This document shows positions 16,919-25,708 of a DNA stretch of 64,000 nt, piece by piece. This stretch comes from Lutimaribacter pacificus. GTDB taxonomy: Bacteria > Pseudomonadota > Alphaproteobacteria > Rhodobacterales > Rhodobacteraceae. Numbering within the stretch: the stretch's first letter is position 1; every line of letters begins with the position of its first letter. Below the pieces are notes generated by a model, which saw only the letters and a list, made by a program, of their open reading frames with translations, was not told the origin of the DNA and searched no databases. Where the stretch lies: positions 1-64,000 of the forward strand of contig NZ_FQZZ01000005.1 of NCBI RefSeq assembly GCF_900142185.1, read 5' to 3'. The position numbers and the translations under genes are program-made.

Positions 16919-18274
16919 ATGGGTATCGAAATCGAAATCGGGTGGCTGACACTCATCATGTTCGGCTCGCTTCTGGCGCTGCTGATGGCGGGGCTGCCGC
17001 TGGCCTTCGTGACCGGCGGGCTGGCCTGCGTGTTCCTGTTCATCCTGGGCGATGCGCGGGCGCTGAACATCGTGCCCAGCCGGATCTTTCCGCTGATGAC
17101 CAATTACCAGCTATCGGCCATTCCGCTGTTCATCTTCATGGCGGCGATGCTGGAAAGGGCGGGTATCATCAACGACATGTTCGACGTGATCTACAAGGTC
17201 ATGGGCGGGCTCAAGGGCGGACTGGCGGCGGCGACGATCATCGCCTCGACCATCCTTGCGGCGATGGTGGGCGTGATCGGTGCGGCTGTGGTGACGATGG
17301 GGATCATCGCGTTGCCGGCGATGCTGAAGCGCCATTACGATCCCAAGATCGCCATGGGCTCGATCATGGCCGGCGGCACGCTGGGCATCCTGATCCCGCC
17401 CTCGATCCTGGCGATCATCTATGCGGTCGTGGCCGAGCAATCGGTGGGCGAGCTGTTCATCGGCGCGGTCATTCCCGGCCTGCTGCTGTCGGGCATGTAT
17501 ATCGCCTATGTCGTCGCCCGGTCCTATATCAACCCGGCGCTGGGGCCCGCCATCCCGGTCGAGGAGCGCGTCAGCGGCGCCGAAAAGCTGCGCCTGATCA
17601 GCAAGATGGCCGCGCCGATCACGCTGGTCGTGGTGGTGCTGGGGATCATCTTTTCGGGCGTCGCCACCCCGGTCGAGGCCGCCGGCATCGGCACCTTCGG
17701 CGCCTTCATCGTCGCCGCCATCCACCGCAAGCTGGACTGGCCCACCGTGCGCGAGGCCTGCACCACCACGCTCAAGGCCAGCGCGATGGTGATCTGGATC
17801 ATGTTCGGCGCCACGATCTTTGTCGGGCTCTATGTGCTGGAGGGCGGGCAGCAATTCGTGCAGGACGCGCTGGCCGCGACGGGGCTGGGGCCGTGGGGCA
17901 TCCTGATTTTGATGCAGATTCTTCTGGTGATCCTTGGGATGTTCCTGGACTGGGTCGGTATCCTGCTGCTTTGCGTGCCGATCTTCGTGCCGATCATCAA
18001 GGCGCTGGGTGCGGCGGCCTTCGGCCTGAACAGCCCCGAGGACCTGGTGCTGTGGTTCGGGGTGCTTTACCTGGTGAACATGCAGATGTCGTTCCTGTCG
18101 CCGCCCTTCGGCTATGCGCTGTTCTACCTGCGCGGGGTGGCGCCGGACGAGATCCCGATGACGGATATCTTCAAATCCGCGCTGCCGTTCCTGGCGTTGC
18201 AGATCGCCGGGCTGGTGCTGTGCATGGTCTTTCCGCAGATCATCACCTGGCTGCCAAGGCTGGTTTACGGCTGA
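16919..18274 (+). CDS. TRAP transporter large permease (DctM type)
   Basis: A 451-residue inner-membrane protein with about 12-14 helices, the transport channel of the TRAP system whose receptor and small subunit are the two preceding genes. Family segments include QLSAIPLFIFMAAMLERAGI near the N-terminus, MAGGTLGILIPPSILAIIY in the middle and LSPPFGYALFYLRG near the end. It starts 3 bases after the small permease stop. A strong hairpin follows the stop, then repeat copy B. The match to the mannitol/chloroaromatic-type subgroup is an impression from the segment order, not a test. Confidence 0.94.
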   Translation: MGIEIEIGWLTLIMFGSLLALLMAGLPLAFVTGGLACVFLFILGDARALNIVPSRIFPLMTNYQLSAIPLFIFMAAMLERAGIINDMFDVIYKVMGGLKGGLAAATIIASTILAAMVGVIGAAVVTMGIIALPAMLKRHYDPKIAMGSIMAGGTLGILIPPSILAIIYAVVAEQSVGELFIGAVIPGLLLSGMYIAYVVARSYINPALGPAIPVEERVSGAEKLRLISKMAAPITLVVVVLGIIFSGVATPVEAAGIGTFGAFIVAAIHRKLDWPTVREACTTTLKASAMVIWIMFGATIFVGLYVLEGGQQFVQDALAATGLGPWGILILMQILLVILGMFLDWVGILLLCVPIFVPIIKALGAAAFGLNSPEDLVLWFGVLYLVNMQMSFLSPPFGYALFYLRGVAPDEIPMTDIFKSALPFLALQIAGLVLCMVFPQIITWLPRLVYG

Positions 18275-18287
18275 CGGGCAGAACATG

Positions 18288-18314
18288 AGCGCCCCGCCGA
18301 TCCGGCGGGGCGCT
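18288..18314 (+). terminator. hairpin after TRAP operon
   Basis: A perfect 12-bp stem (AGCGCCCCGCCG / CGGCGGGGCGCT) with a 3-base loop, 13 bases after the large permease stop. Only one or two Ts follow, so it may be an inefficient intrinsic terminator. Repeat copy B begins 27 bases further on. Confidence 0.7.
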
Positions 18315-18340
18315 TCGGTTCGGGAGGGGCGGTGCAAAGC

Positions 18341-18521
18341 GAACGCTGTACCCCGCCCGGAACAGCCGCGCAGCGGCCCGGGCATCGCACGGCCGCCCCC
18401 CGGCCGGGCAATTGGCTGCGGTCTGCACTCCGTTTCGAGGGAGGAAGTGGCTGCGCGATAAATTGCCATCCACAAGCGTCGGATCGCCCGACCGCGGCCG
18501 TGCGCTGCCCTTCGGTTGCGC
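18341..18521 (+). repeat. convergent-junction repeat, copy B
   Basis: Copy B of the roughly 180-bp repeat. It runs from GAACGCTGTACCCCG through CCCGGAACAGCCGCGCAGCG and the long imperfect inverted pair (18380 region GGGCATCGCACGGCCGC; 18481 region GATCGCCCGACCGCGGCCG) to TTCGGTTGCGC. It starts 67 bases after the TRAP permease stop, in the same direction, and the converging SDR gene ends at 18617. The remaining 95 bases to that stop show nothing recognisable. It matches copies A, D and E along its whole length. Confidence 0.87.
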
Positions 18522-18616
18522 TCAGGTTGAAATGTCGGCCCGGGGCTCCGCGACGACCTCTGATTTTCGTGAAGCGGCTGTTCCGGGCAGGGCGCATCAC
18601 CCACAGCCGCACCGCC

Positions 18617-19402
18617 TTAGCCCAGGTGCATCCCCGCATCCACCGTCAGCAATTCGCCGGTGACATGCCGCGAGGCATCGCTCAGCAGGAACAGGGCCGC
18701 GTCGGCGATGTCGTCGGGCCCCGAGGCGACGGACAGGGGCGTCGCGGCCTCGATCTTGCGCACGGTGTCGTCATAGCTGTCGGCGTCCATCGCATCCCTG
18801 AACCAGCGCGTGCCGATGAAGCCGGGGCAGATCGCGTTGACCCGGATCGCCGGTGCCAGCGCGCGGGCCAGCGACAGGGTCATGGTGTTCAGCGCCCCCT
18901 TCGAGGCGGCATAGGCCACCGACGACCCGGTGCCCTGAATACCCGCGATGGACGAGGTGTTGAGCACCGCGCTGGACCGGCCGCTGGCCTTGTGCGCGGC
19001 TTCGAGCAGCGGCCTGGCCGCCTGCAGCATCAGGTAGGGCCCGACCACGTTGACCGCGTAGACATCCATGAAATCGGCCTTGGTCAGCGCATCGAGATCG
19101 GCATGATCGCGTGCGTGCCGGGTGATGCCGGCGTTGTTCACAAGGATATCCAGCGCGCCCCGGTCCTGCGCCGCGCCAGCCAGGTCGCGGCAGCCCGCCG
19201 GGTCGGCCACGTCGGCCTGAACCACCGTGACCCGTGCCCCGGCCGCCCGGCACAGGTCGGCGGCCTCTTCGGCCTCGGTTGCGGAGCGCGCGTAGTTCAC
19301 GATGACATCGGCGCCCCGTTCCGCCAGCTTGACCGCGATCGACCGTCCCAGCCCCGTGGCCGAGCCCGTCACCAGCGCCAGGCGCCCCTCCAGATCCGTC
19401 AT
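18617..19402 (-). CDS. SDR family oxidoreductase (FabG-like)
   Basis: A 261-residue classical short-chain dehydrogenase. TGSATGLG at residues 12-19 binds the cofactor, NNAG is at 89-92, and the catalytic residues are Ser151, Tyr164 and Lys168 (YAASK). The C-terminal part (ICPGFIGTRWF, LLSDASRHVTGELLTVDAGMHLG) is typical of 3-oxoacyl-ACP reductase-like SDRs. The ATG at 19402 follows GGAGGGGGAAGG. It lies 108 bases downstream of the molybdoenzyme gene on the same strand, possibly in one transcript. The substrate is not evident. Confidence 0.92.
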   Translation of the reverse strand: MTDLEGRLALVTGSATGLGRSIAVKLAERGADVIVNYARSATEAEEAADLCRAAGARVTVVQADVADPAGCRDLAGAAQDRGALDILVNNAGITRHARDHADLDALTKADFMDVYAVNVVGPYLMLQAARPLLEAAHKASGRSSAVLNTSSIAGIQGTGSSVAYAASKGALNTMTLSLARALAPAIRVNAICPGFIGTRWFRDAMDADSYDDTVRKIEAATPLSVASGPDDIADAALFLLSDASRHVTGELLTVDAGMHLG

Positions 19403-19510
19403 CCTTCCCCCTCCGTTGCGATGCGGTTGCGGGGCCAGCTTGCCCCTTTCAGGCGCCGGATCAAAGTGCAAAGCGCCCTGGCGGTCCGGGGCAGGCGGGC
19501 AGGGGCGGGC

Positions 19511-21769
19511 TCAGGCGCTGCCATCGTCCCGGGCCAGATCGACCAGCGTGGTATGGGCGCTGGACCCCTGCCCAAGCCGCGAGGTGCCGGTGTCGCGCGT
19601 CAGCACGTTGGGGTTGCCATGCGGGTCGATATTGGTGCCCGGATCGCCGAACCACGCGCCGGTGGGCAGGGCGACGACGCCCCGCCGGATGCCGTCGGAC
19701 AGGTGCGCGCGGGCACGGGCCGCGCCGCGGGCGTTGAAGACGCGGACCAGGTCACCCCCGGCGATACCGCGCGCCTTCGCGTCCTGCGGATGGATCACCA
19801 CGGTCACGGGCCGCGCGCCGGGCCGGTCGGCCAGCGCGCATTCGAGCTGGCTGTGCAGCTTGTCGCCCGGCTGCGGCGAGACAAGGTGCAGCGGCGCGGC
19901 GTCGCCCGCACAGCCCAGCCATTCCGTCGGCGGCAGCCAGACCGGGTGGCCGGGGCAGTCGTCATAGCCGAAACCGTCAATGGTGTCGGAGAATATCTCG
20001 ATCCGGCCCGAGGGCGTGCCCAGCGGCGCGGCATCGGGGTTTTCCCGGAACGGGGCGAACAGCGTCCGGTTCGGCCCCTCGGCCCGGATCGGCAGGCGCA
20101 CCCAGTTTTCCCGTTTCAGCGTATCGAGATCCGGCACCTCGATATCCTGCGCCGCGGCAAGGGCGCGGAACTCGTCATAAAGTTTCGCAATCCACTCCCC
20201 GGCCTCCAGCCCGCCGGTAAAGACATCGCCCGCGCCCATGCGCCGGGCCAGTTCGGCAAAGATCGCGTAATCGTCGCGCGCCTTGCCCACCGGCGGGATC
20301 AGCTGGGGCATGTAGAACAGGTAATCGTCCAGGTTCGACCGCCCGATATCCTCGCGCTCATAGGGGGTGGTCGCGGGAAAGACGATATCGGCGCGTTTCG
20401 CCGTCGCCGTCCACCACGGTTCGTTCACGATCACGCAGTCGGGGTGCTGCCAGGCCTCGTGCAGCGCGTTCAGGTCCTGGTGGTGGTGATAGGGGTTGCC
20501 GCCCGCCCAATAGATCAGGCGGATATCGGGATAGGTGTCGCGCCGGCCGTTGAAATCGTAGGGCTGGCCGGGATGGCGCAGCATGTCGCCGATCCGCGCC
20601 ACCGGGATCGTCTTTTGCACCGGGTTCTGGAATTGCGAAAAGGTCATGCCGCGCAGCCCGAGCAGCGATTTGCCCACCCCGCCGATCGCGCCATAGCCAT
20701 AGCCGACACCGCCCCCCGGCAATCCGATCTGGCCCAGCATCGCGGCCAGAACGGCGGACATCCAGTAGGGCTGTTCGCCATGTTCGGCCCGTTGCAGCGA
20801 CCACGCCACGGTGATGAAGCAGCGCGTCGCGGCCATGCGGCGGGCCAGTTCGCGGATCGTTTGCGCCGGCACACCGCAGATCGGCTCGGCCCAGTCGGGC
20901 GTTTTCGGCGTGCCGTCGACCTCGCCCATCAGGTAGGGGCGGAACCGCTCGAACCCGGTGGTGCAGCGATCGAGGAAGGCGTGGTCGGTCAGCCCCTCGC
21001 TTTCCAGCACATGCGCCAGCGCCAGCATAAGCGCCGTGTCCGAACCGGGCCGCACCGGCAGCCAGTCGCAGCCTTCGGGCGCATCCCCGCGCTGCGGCGC
21101 GATGTTGACGCAGCGCATCCCCTTCGCGGCGAAGCGATCGAACCAGCCTGCGGTTTCATGCTCGGTGACGCCGCCCATGCTGACCTGCGCGTTCTTGGGG
21201 TTGACGCCGCCGAACATCACCAGCGTTTCGGTATGGTTGTGGATCGTGGGCCAGCCGTCCTGGTGCTCGTAGAGCAACTGCAGGAAATCGACGCCGAACA
21301 CATGCGGCATGATCGCCTGCGCGCAGCCCGTGGAATAGCTGCCGAAGGACGCGACATAGCCGCCGATACTGTTGAGAAAGCGGTGCACCTGGCTCTGCGC
21401 GTGGTGGAACCGCCCCGCCGATCCCCAGCCGTAGGAGCCGCCATAGATCGCCTCGTTGCCGTGGGTCTTGCGCACGCGGTCGATCTCGCGCGCGGCGATG
21501 TCCAGCGCCTCGTCCCAGGGCAGGTCGATGAACTCGTCCGCGCCGCGCCCGCTGCGGCTGCGGGTTTCCAGCCAGCCGCGGCGGATCGCGGGATGGGCGA
21601 CGCGGCTGGCGTGATGCACGGCCTGCGGCAGGATGTCGGGAATGCCGGTCGGGTGGGGGTCATGCGCAAAGGGGCGGGTGGCGACGATCCGGCCATCGGC
21701 CACGTCGACCTCGAACGCGCCCCAGTGGCTTGAGGTGACTTTCGTTACGGTGCTGGCGTCCTTGGCCAT
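19511..21769 (-). CDS. molybdopterin-dependent S/N-oxide reductase, DMSO-reductase family, cytoplasmic
   Basis: A 752-residue molybdenum enzyme of the DorA/TorA/BisC branch. There is no N-terminal Cys-rich Fe-S motif and no signal peptide (it starts MAKDASTVTKVTSSHWG), so it should be cytoplasmic like biotin sulfoxide reductase. The molybdenum ligand is predicted as Ser146 in GSYSTGCA (143-150), and active-site Tyr113 and Trp115 (GSYGWGS) match the DMSO reductase pair. The C-terminal cofactor-binding region (GDLVRVFNARGAARARAH) is present. It should reduce a sulfoxide or N-oxide such as methionine or biotin sulfoxide. It diverges from the oligopeptide-type ABC operon, so the two may share substrates or regulation (inference). 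Confidence 0.93.
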   Translation of the reverse strand: MAKDASTVTKVTSSHWGAFEVDVADGRIVATRPFAHDPHPTGIPDILPQAVHHASRVAHPAIRRGWLETRSRSGRGADEFIDLPWDEALDIAAREIDRVRKTHGNEAIYGGSYGWGSAGRFHHAQSQVHRFLNSIGGYVASFGSYSTGCAQAIMPHVFGVDFLQLLYEHQDGWPTIHNHTETLVMFGGVNPKNAQVSMGGVTEHETAGWFDRFAAKGMRCVNIAPQRGDAPEGCDWLPVRPGSDTALMLALAHVLESEGLTDHAFLDRCTTGFERFRPYLMGEVDGTPKTPDWAEPICGVPAQTIRELARRMAATRCFITVAWSLQRAEHGEQPYWMSAVLAAMLGQIGLPGGGVGYGYGAIGGVGKSLLGLRGMTFSQFQNPVQKTIPVARIGDMLRHPGQPYDFNGRRDTYPDIRLIYWAGGNPYHHHQDLNALHEAWQHPDCVIVNEPWWTATAKRADIVFPATTPYEREDIGRSNLDDYLFYMPQLIPPVGKARDDYAIFAELARRMGAGDVFTGGLEAGEWIAKLYDEFRALAAAQDIEVPDLDTLKRENWVRLPIRAEGPNRTLFAPFRENPDAAPLGTPSGRIEIFSDTIDGFGYDDCPGHPVWLPPTEWLGCAGDAAPLHLVSPQPGDKLHSQLECALADRPGARPVTVVIHPQDAKARGIAGGDLVRVFNARGAARARAHLSDGIRRGVVALPTGAWFGDPGTNIDPHGNPNVLTRDTGTSRLGQGSSAHTTLVDLARDDGSA

Positions 21770-22115
21770 GGGAACCCTCTTGTGTCCTGCCGCTGAGCGG
21801 CGCGCGCGAGGGCAGCGTAATCCTGTCGCGCGGGGAAATCCACGTCTCATGATACCGGCAGCGCGCCGTCGCCGGACGGAGCAGGGCAGGCGACGGCAAT
21901 CCGGTCTGTATCCGCACATTTCGCTATCATGGCGGTATCTTTCCCGGCGGCGAGCGGCCGGGCGGCCGCCCGCTTCGCGGACCTGCGCGGGTTACGTCGC
22001 GTCGGGCCGGTTCCGGCACCGATTTGCCGGTATCGGATGTTGAAGGCGGGGCAAACTCGTCTATCCTGTTTGCCATCATGCCGGGCGATTGCCCGGGAAA
22101 ACCAGGGAGTAACTC
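21770..22115. other. divergent spacer between molybdoenzyme and ABC importer genes
   Basis: A 346-base spacer with no believable coding frame. Its right side holds a promoter-like pair and an inverted repeat (listed separately) and a hairpin CCGGGC-GATT-GCCCGG at 22081-22096, just before the AGGGAG ribosome site of the receptor gene. Its left side should carry the molybdoenzyme promoter, but I see no clear motif there. Confidence 0.5.
22040..22074 (+). promoter_or_regulatory. candidate promoter and operator of the peptide ABC operon
   Basis: TTGAAG (22040-22045), 16 bases, then TATCCT (22062-22067) form a weak sigma-70-like promoter. A perfect inverted repeat GGCAAAC-N11-GTTTGCC spans 22050-22074 and covers the -10 element, a placement expected for a repressor site. 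The start codon is 41 bases further on. The regulator is not identified in the window. Confidence 0.4.
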
Positions 22116-23690
22116 ATGAAAAAGACAGCTTTTCTGGCGGCCGCGCTGCTGGCCGGCACCGCGATAGGTGCATCGGCCGAAACCCTGCGCTGGGCGCGGG
22201 CGGGCGATTCGCTCACCCTCGATCCGCACGCCCAGAACGAGGGCCCGACCCATGTGCTGGCCCACCAGATGTACGAGCCGCTGATCATCCGCGACATGAC
22301 CGGCGCCTTCCAGGCCGCGCTGGCGACCGACTGGGCCCCGAAAGAGGGCGATCCGAACGTCTGGGTGTTCACCCTGCGCCAGGGCGTGACCTTCCATGAC
22401 GGCGCGGATTTCACCGCCGAGGACGTGGTGTTCTCGATCAACCGCGCCAAGTCCGAGAATTCGGACATGAAGGAACTGCTGGGCTCGATCGCCGAGGTGC
22501 GCGCGGTCGACGACCACACGGTCGAATTCGTCACCGACGGGCCGAACCCGATCCTGCCTTCGAACCTGACCAACCTGTTCATGATGGACAAGGGCTGGGC
22601 CGAGGCGAACAACGCCGTCGACGTGCAGGACGTGGAAGGCGGCGAAAAGACCTTCGCCACCACCAATGTCAACGGCACCGGCGCCTACAGGCTGGTCAGC
22701 CGCGAACCCGACGTGAAGACGGTGCTGACGATCAACGAGGAGTACTGGGGCAAGGACGAGTTTCCGCTGGATGTGACCGAGATCGTCTATACCCCGATCC
22801 AGAACGCCGCGACCCGCGTTGCCGCGCTCTTGTCGGGCGAGGTCGATTTCATCCAGGACGTGCCGGTGCAGGATCTGGGCCGCGTGGCCGACACCGCCGG
22901 GCTGGTGGTCAAGACTGCGCCGCAGAACCGCACGATCTTTTTCGGCATGAACCTGGGCGCCGAGGACATCGCCAACGACAATGTCGAGGGCAAGAACCCG
23001 CTGGCCGACGTGCGCGTGCGCAAGGCGATGAACATGGCGATCAACCGCGATGCCATCAAGCAGGTGGTGATGCGCGGCCAGTCGCAGCCCGCCGGCATCA
23101 TCGCACCGCCCTTCGTCAACGGCTGGACCGCCGAGATGGACGCGATCTCGACCGATGTCGAGGGGGCTAAGGCGCTGATGGAAGAGGCCGGTTATGGCGA
23201 CGGTTTCTCGATCCAGCTCGACTGCCCGAACGATCGCTACGTCAATGACGAGGCGATCTGCCAGGCCACCGTCGGCATGATGGCGCAGATCGGTATCACC
23301 GTGAACCTGGATGCCAAGCCCAAGGCGCAGCATTTCCCGCTGATCACCAATGACCAGACGGATTTCTTCATGCTGGGCTGGGGCGTTCCGACCTACGATT
23401 CGGAATACATCTTCAACTTCCTCGTGCACACCCGCGGCCAGGAACGCGGCAGCTGGAACGCCACCGGCTTTTCCAACACCGAGGTTGACGGGATGATCCT
23501 GTCGCTGGCCTCGGAAACCGACCTGGACAAGCGTAACGCGGCGATCCAGTCGATCTGGGACGTGGTGCAGGAGGACACTCTGTACCTGCCGATCCACCAC
23601 CAGGTGCTGAACTGGGGCATGAAGGAAAATGTCGGCATCGAGGTCAGCCCCGAGGACGACCCGAAGTTCAAGTTCTTCACCCTGAACTGA
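22116..23690 (+). CDS. ABC transporter substrate-binding protein, family 5 (peptide/nickel type)
   Basis: A 524-residue periplasmic solute receptor with a Sec signal peptide (MKKTAFLAAALLAGTAIGASA, cleavage about residue 21). The mature sequence has SBP family 5 features: SLTLDPHAQNEGPTHVLAHQMYEPL near the start, VTFHDGADFTAEDVVFSI in the first lobe, and VRKAMNMAINRDAI in the second. AGGGAG precedes the ATG. It heads a complete five-gene importer (two permeases, two ATPases). The family binds di- or oligopeptides, nickel chelates, heme or opines, and the exact ligand cannot be decided here. Confidence 0.94.
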   Translation: MKKTAFLAAALLAGTAIGASAETLRWARAGDSLTLDPHAQNEGPTHVLAHQMYEPLIIRDMTGAFQAALATDWAPKEGDPNVWVFTLRQGVTFHDGADFTAEDVVFSINRAKSENSDMKELLGSIAEVRAVDDHTVEFVTDGPNPILPSNLTNLFMMDKGWAEANNAVDVQDVEGGEKTFATTNVNGTGAYRLVSREPDVKTVLTINEEYWGKDEFPLDVTEIVYTPIQNAATRVAALLSGEVDFIQDVPVQDLGRVADTAGLVVKTAPQNRTIFFGMNLGAEDIANDNVEGKNPLADVRVRKAMNMAINRDAIKQVVMRGQSQPAGIIAPPFVNGWTAEMDAISTDVEGAKALMEEAGYGDGFSIQLDCPNDRYVNDEAICQATVGMMAQIGITVNLDAKPKAQHFPLITNDQTDFFMLGWGVPTYDSEYIFNFLVHTRGQERGSWNATGFSNTEVDGMILSLASETDLDKRNAAIQSIWDVVQEDTLYLPIHHQVLNWGMKENVGIEVSPEDDPKFKFFTLN

Positions 23691-23698
23691 GCCGAACC

Positions 23699-23721
23699 CG
23701 GGCGGGCGCCGGTCCCGCCCG
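23699..23721 (+). terminator. hairpin between receptor and permease of ABC operon
   Basis: An 8-bp stem (CGGGCGGG / CCCGCCCG) with a 7-base loop directly after the receptor stop and 60 bases before the first permease. Without a T-run it more likely stabilises the receptor message or reduces read-through than fully terminates. Confidence 0.5.
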
Positions 23722-23781
23722 CGACGGCCGCGCCCGCAGCACATCGCAGGCGCGGCCTGCCGCCTTGAACGGGAGCGCCCG

Positions 23782-24765
23782 ATGCTCGCCTATATCATCC
23801 GCCGCGTCTTTCAGTCGGTGCTGGTCCTTCTTGTCGTGGGGCTGGTGGCGTTCTCGATGTTCAGTTTCGTCGGCGATCCGGTCGACAACATGCTGGGGCA
23901 GGAACGCACCCAGGCCGATGTCGAACGCCTGCGTGACCAGCTTGGGCTGGACCAGCCCTTTGTCGTGCAATACTGGCGCTTTCTGGAACAGGCCGCGCAG
24001 GGCAATTTCGGGCTGAGCTACCGGCAGGGCCGTCCGGTGGCCGAAATCCTTATGGAACGGCTGCCCGCCACGCTGGAGCTGGCCTTCGTGTCGGGGCTGC
24101 TGGCGCTGGTCGGCGGCATTGCGCTGGGTATCTTCACCGCGATCCGAAGGCGCGGGGTATCGGCCAACGTGATCATGACCGCCTCGCTGATCGGGGTGTC
24201 TCTGCCCACCTTCCTGATCGGTATCCTGCTGATCTATGTCTTTTCGGTCGAACTGGGCTGGCTGCCCAGTTTCGGCCGGGGCGAGGTGACGCGGATCGGC
24301 GGCTGGACCACCGGGTTCCTGACCGAAAGCGGGCTCAAGGCGCTGATCCTGCCGGCGATCACACTGGGGCTTTACCAGATGACGCTGATCATGCGGCTGG
24401 TGCGCACCGAGATGCTGGAGGTGCTGCGCATGGACTACATCCGCTTTGCCCGCGCGCGCGGGCTGCGCGAGAAATCCATCAATTTCCGCCACGCGCTGAA
24501 GAACACGCTGGTGCCGGTCATCACCATCACGGGGCTGCAACTGGGGTCGATCATCGCCTTCGCCATCATCACCGAAACGGTGTTCCAGTGGCCGGGCGTG
24601 GGGCTGTTGTTCATCAACGCGATCCAGTTCGTCGATATCCCGGTGATGGCGGCGTATCTCATGATGATTTCGGTGATGTTCGTCGGCATCAACCTGATCG
24701 TCGACATGCTGTATTTCGCGATCGACCCGCGCCTGCGCGTCGACCGCACCGCCGGGGGGCACTGA
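23782..24765 (+). CDS. ABC transporter permease (DppB/OppB type)
   Basis: A 327-residue inner-membrane permease with about six helices. The N-terminal signature (MLAYIIRRVFQSVLVLLVVGLVAFSM) and the cytoplasmic EAA-like loop (EVLRMDYIRFARARGLREKSINFRHALKN, about 210-240), which docks the ATPases, are present. Its C-terminus (LYFAIDPRLR) is typical of DppB proteins. GGGAG lies before the ATG. The second permease starts one base after its stop, so the two are made in equal amounts. Confidence 0.95.
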   Translation: MLAYIIRRVFQSVLVLLVVGLVAFSMFSFVGDPVDNMLGQERTQADVERLRDQLGLDQPFVVQYWRFLEQAAQGNFGLSYRQGRPVAEILMERLPATLELAFVSGLLALVGGIALGIFTAIRRRGVSANVIMTASLIGVSLPTFLIGILLIYVFSVELGWLPSFGRGEVTRIGGWTTGFLTESGLKALILPAITLGLYQMTLIMRLVRTEMLEVLRMDYIRFARARGLREKSINFRHALKNTLVPVITITGLQLGSIIAFAIITETVFQWPGVGLLFINAIQFVDIPVMAAYLMMISVMFVGINLIVDMLYFAIDPRLRVDRTAGGH

Positions 24766-24766
24766 C

Positions 24767-25708
24767 ATGGCCGAGATCCAACCCGAAATCCGCCCGTCGC
24801 GCCTGACCCGCGCATGGGACAGCGACCTTGCATGGTCGTTCCGCCACGCGCCGGTTGCGGTGGTGTCGGCCATCGTCGTGCTGGTGCTGATCGCCGGCGC
24901 GCTGCTGGCGCCGCTGATCGCGCCGCACGATCCGTTCAACCCCGCCACGCTGAACCTGATGAACGGCTTTACCCCGCCGGGGCAGGCCAACCAGTTCACC
25001 GGCGATCTGTTCCTGCTGGGCACCGACGACCAGGGCCGCGACGTGTTCTCGACCATCCTTTACGGGATGCGCATTTCGCTGTTCGTGGGCTTTTCCGCCG
25101 TGTTCCTGGCGATGGTGCTGGGGGTGATCCTCGGGCTGCTGGCGGGTTATCTCGGCGGCTGGACCGAAACCATCATCATGCGCATCGCCGACGTGCAGCT
25201 GACCTTTCCGGCGATCCTTGTGGCGATGCTGATCTTTGGCATCGCCAAGGGCATCACGCCGCCCGCATACCGCGACCAGATGGCGATCTGGGTGCTGATC
25301 CTGGCCATCGGTCTGTCCGACTGGGTGCAGTTCGCGCGCGTGGTGCGCGGCGCCACGCTGGTGGAAAAGAACCGCGAATACGTGCAGGCCGCCAAGCTGA
25401 TCGGCCGCTCGCCCTTTGCCATCATGCTGCGCCACATCCTGCCCAACGTGCTGAACCCGGTGCTGGTGATCGCCACGATCAGCCTTGCGCTGGCCATCAT
25501 CGCCGAGGCGACGCTCAGCTTCCTCGGCGTGGGCGCGCCGCCCACCAAGCCCAGCCTCGGCACGCTGATCCGCATCGGGCAGGAGTTCATGTTCTCCGGC
25601 GAGTGGTGGATCCTGTTCTTCCCCGCTGCGACCCTGCTGGCGCTGGCGCTGTCGATCAACCTGCTGGGCGACTGGCTGCGCGATGCTTTGAACCCGAGGC
25701 TCAGATGA
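24767..25708 (+). CDS. ABC transporter permease (DppC/OppC type)
   Basis: A 313-residue permease forming the heterodimeric channel with the preceding protein. An N-terminal cytoplasmic stretch and first helix (about 34-52) are followed by LLGTDDQGRDVFSTILYGMR, a hallmark of DppC/OppC, and by the EAA loop with VRGATLVEKNREYVQAAKLIG. Its ATG is preceded by the stop of the first permease, and its own stop overlaps the next gene as ATGA. Compared with typical members there is a small insert around residues 60-78 (NLMNGFTPPGQANQFTG), common in Rhodobacterales paralogues in my recollection. Confidence 0.95.
   Translation: MAEIQPEIRPSRLTRAWDSDLAWSFRHAPVAVVSAIVVLVLIAGALLAPLIAPHDPFNPATLNLMNGFTPPGQANQFTGDLFLLGTDDQGRDVFSTILYGMRISLFVGFSAVFLAMVLGVILGLLAGYLGGWTETIIMRIADVQLTFPAILVAMLIFGIAKGITPPAYRDQMAIWVLILAIGLSDWVQFARVVRGATLVEKNREYVQAAKLIGRSPFAIMLRHILPNVLNPVLVIATISLALAIIAEATLSFLGVGAPPTKPSLGTLIRIGQEFMFSGEWWILFFPAATLLALALSINLLGDWLRDALNPRLR

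Noticed and set aside
18341-18521. Repeat copies as insertion sequences or small genes
   Set aside because: No transposase and no frame is conserved between copies; the inverted structure is internal rather than terminal repeats around a gene.
18332-21733. 1133-residue plus-strand open frame over repeat B, the SDR and the molybdoenzyme
   Set aside because: It crosses a repeat, an intergenic gap and two real genes on the other strand; the composition is typical of an antisense shadow.
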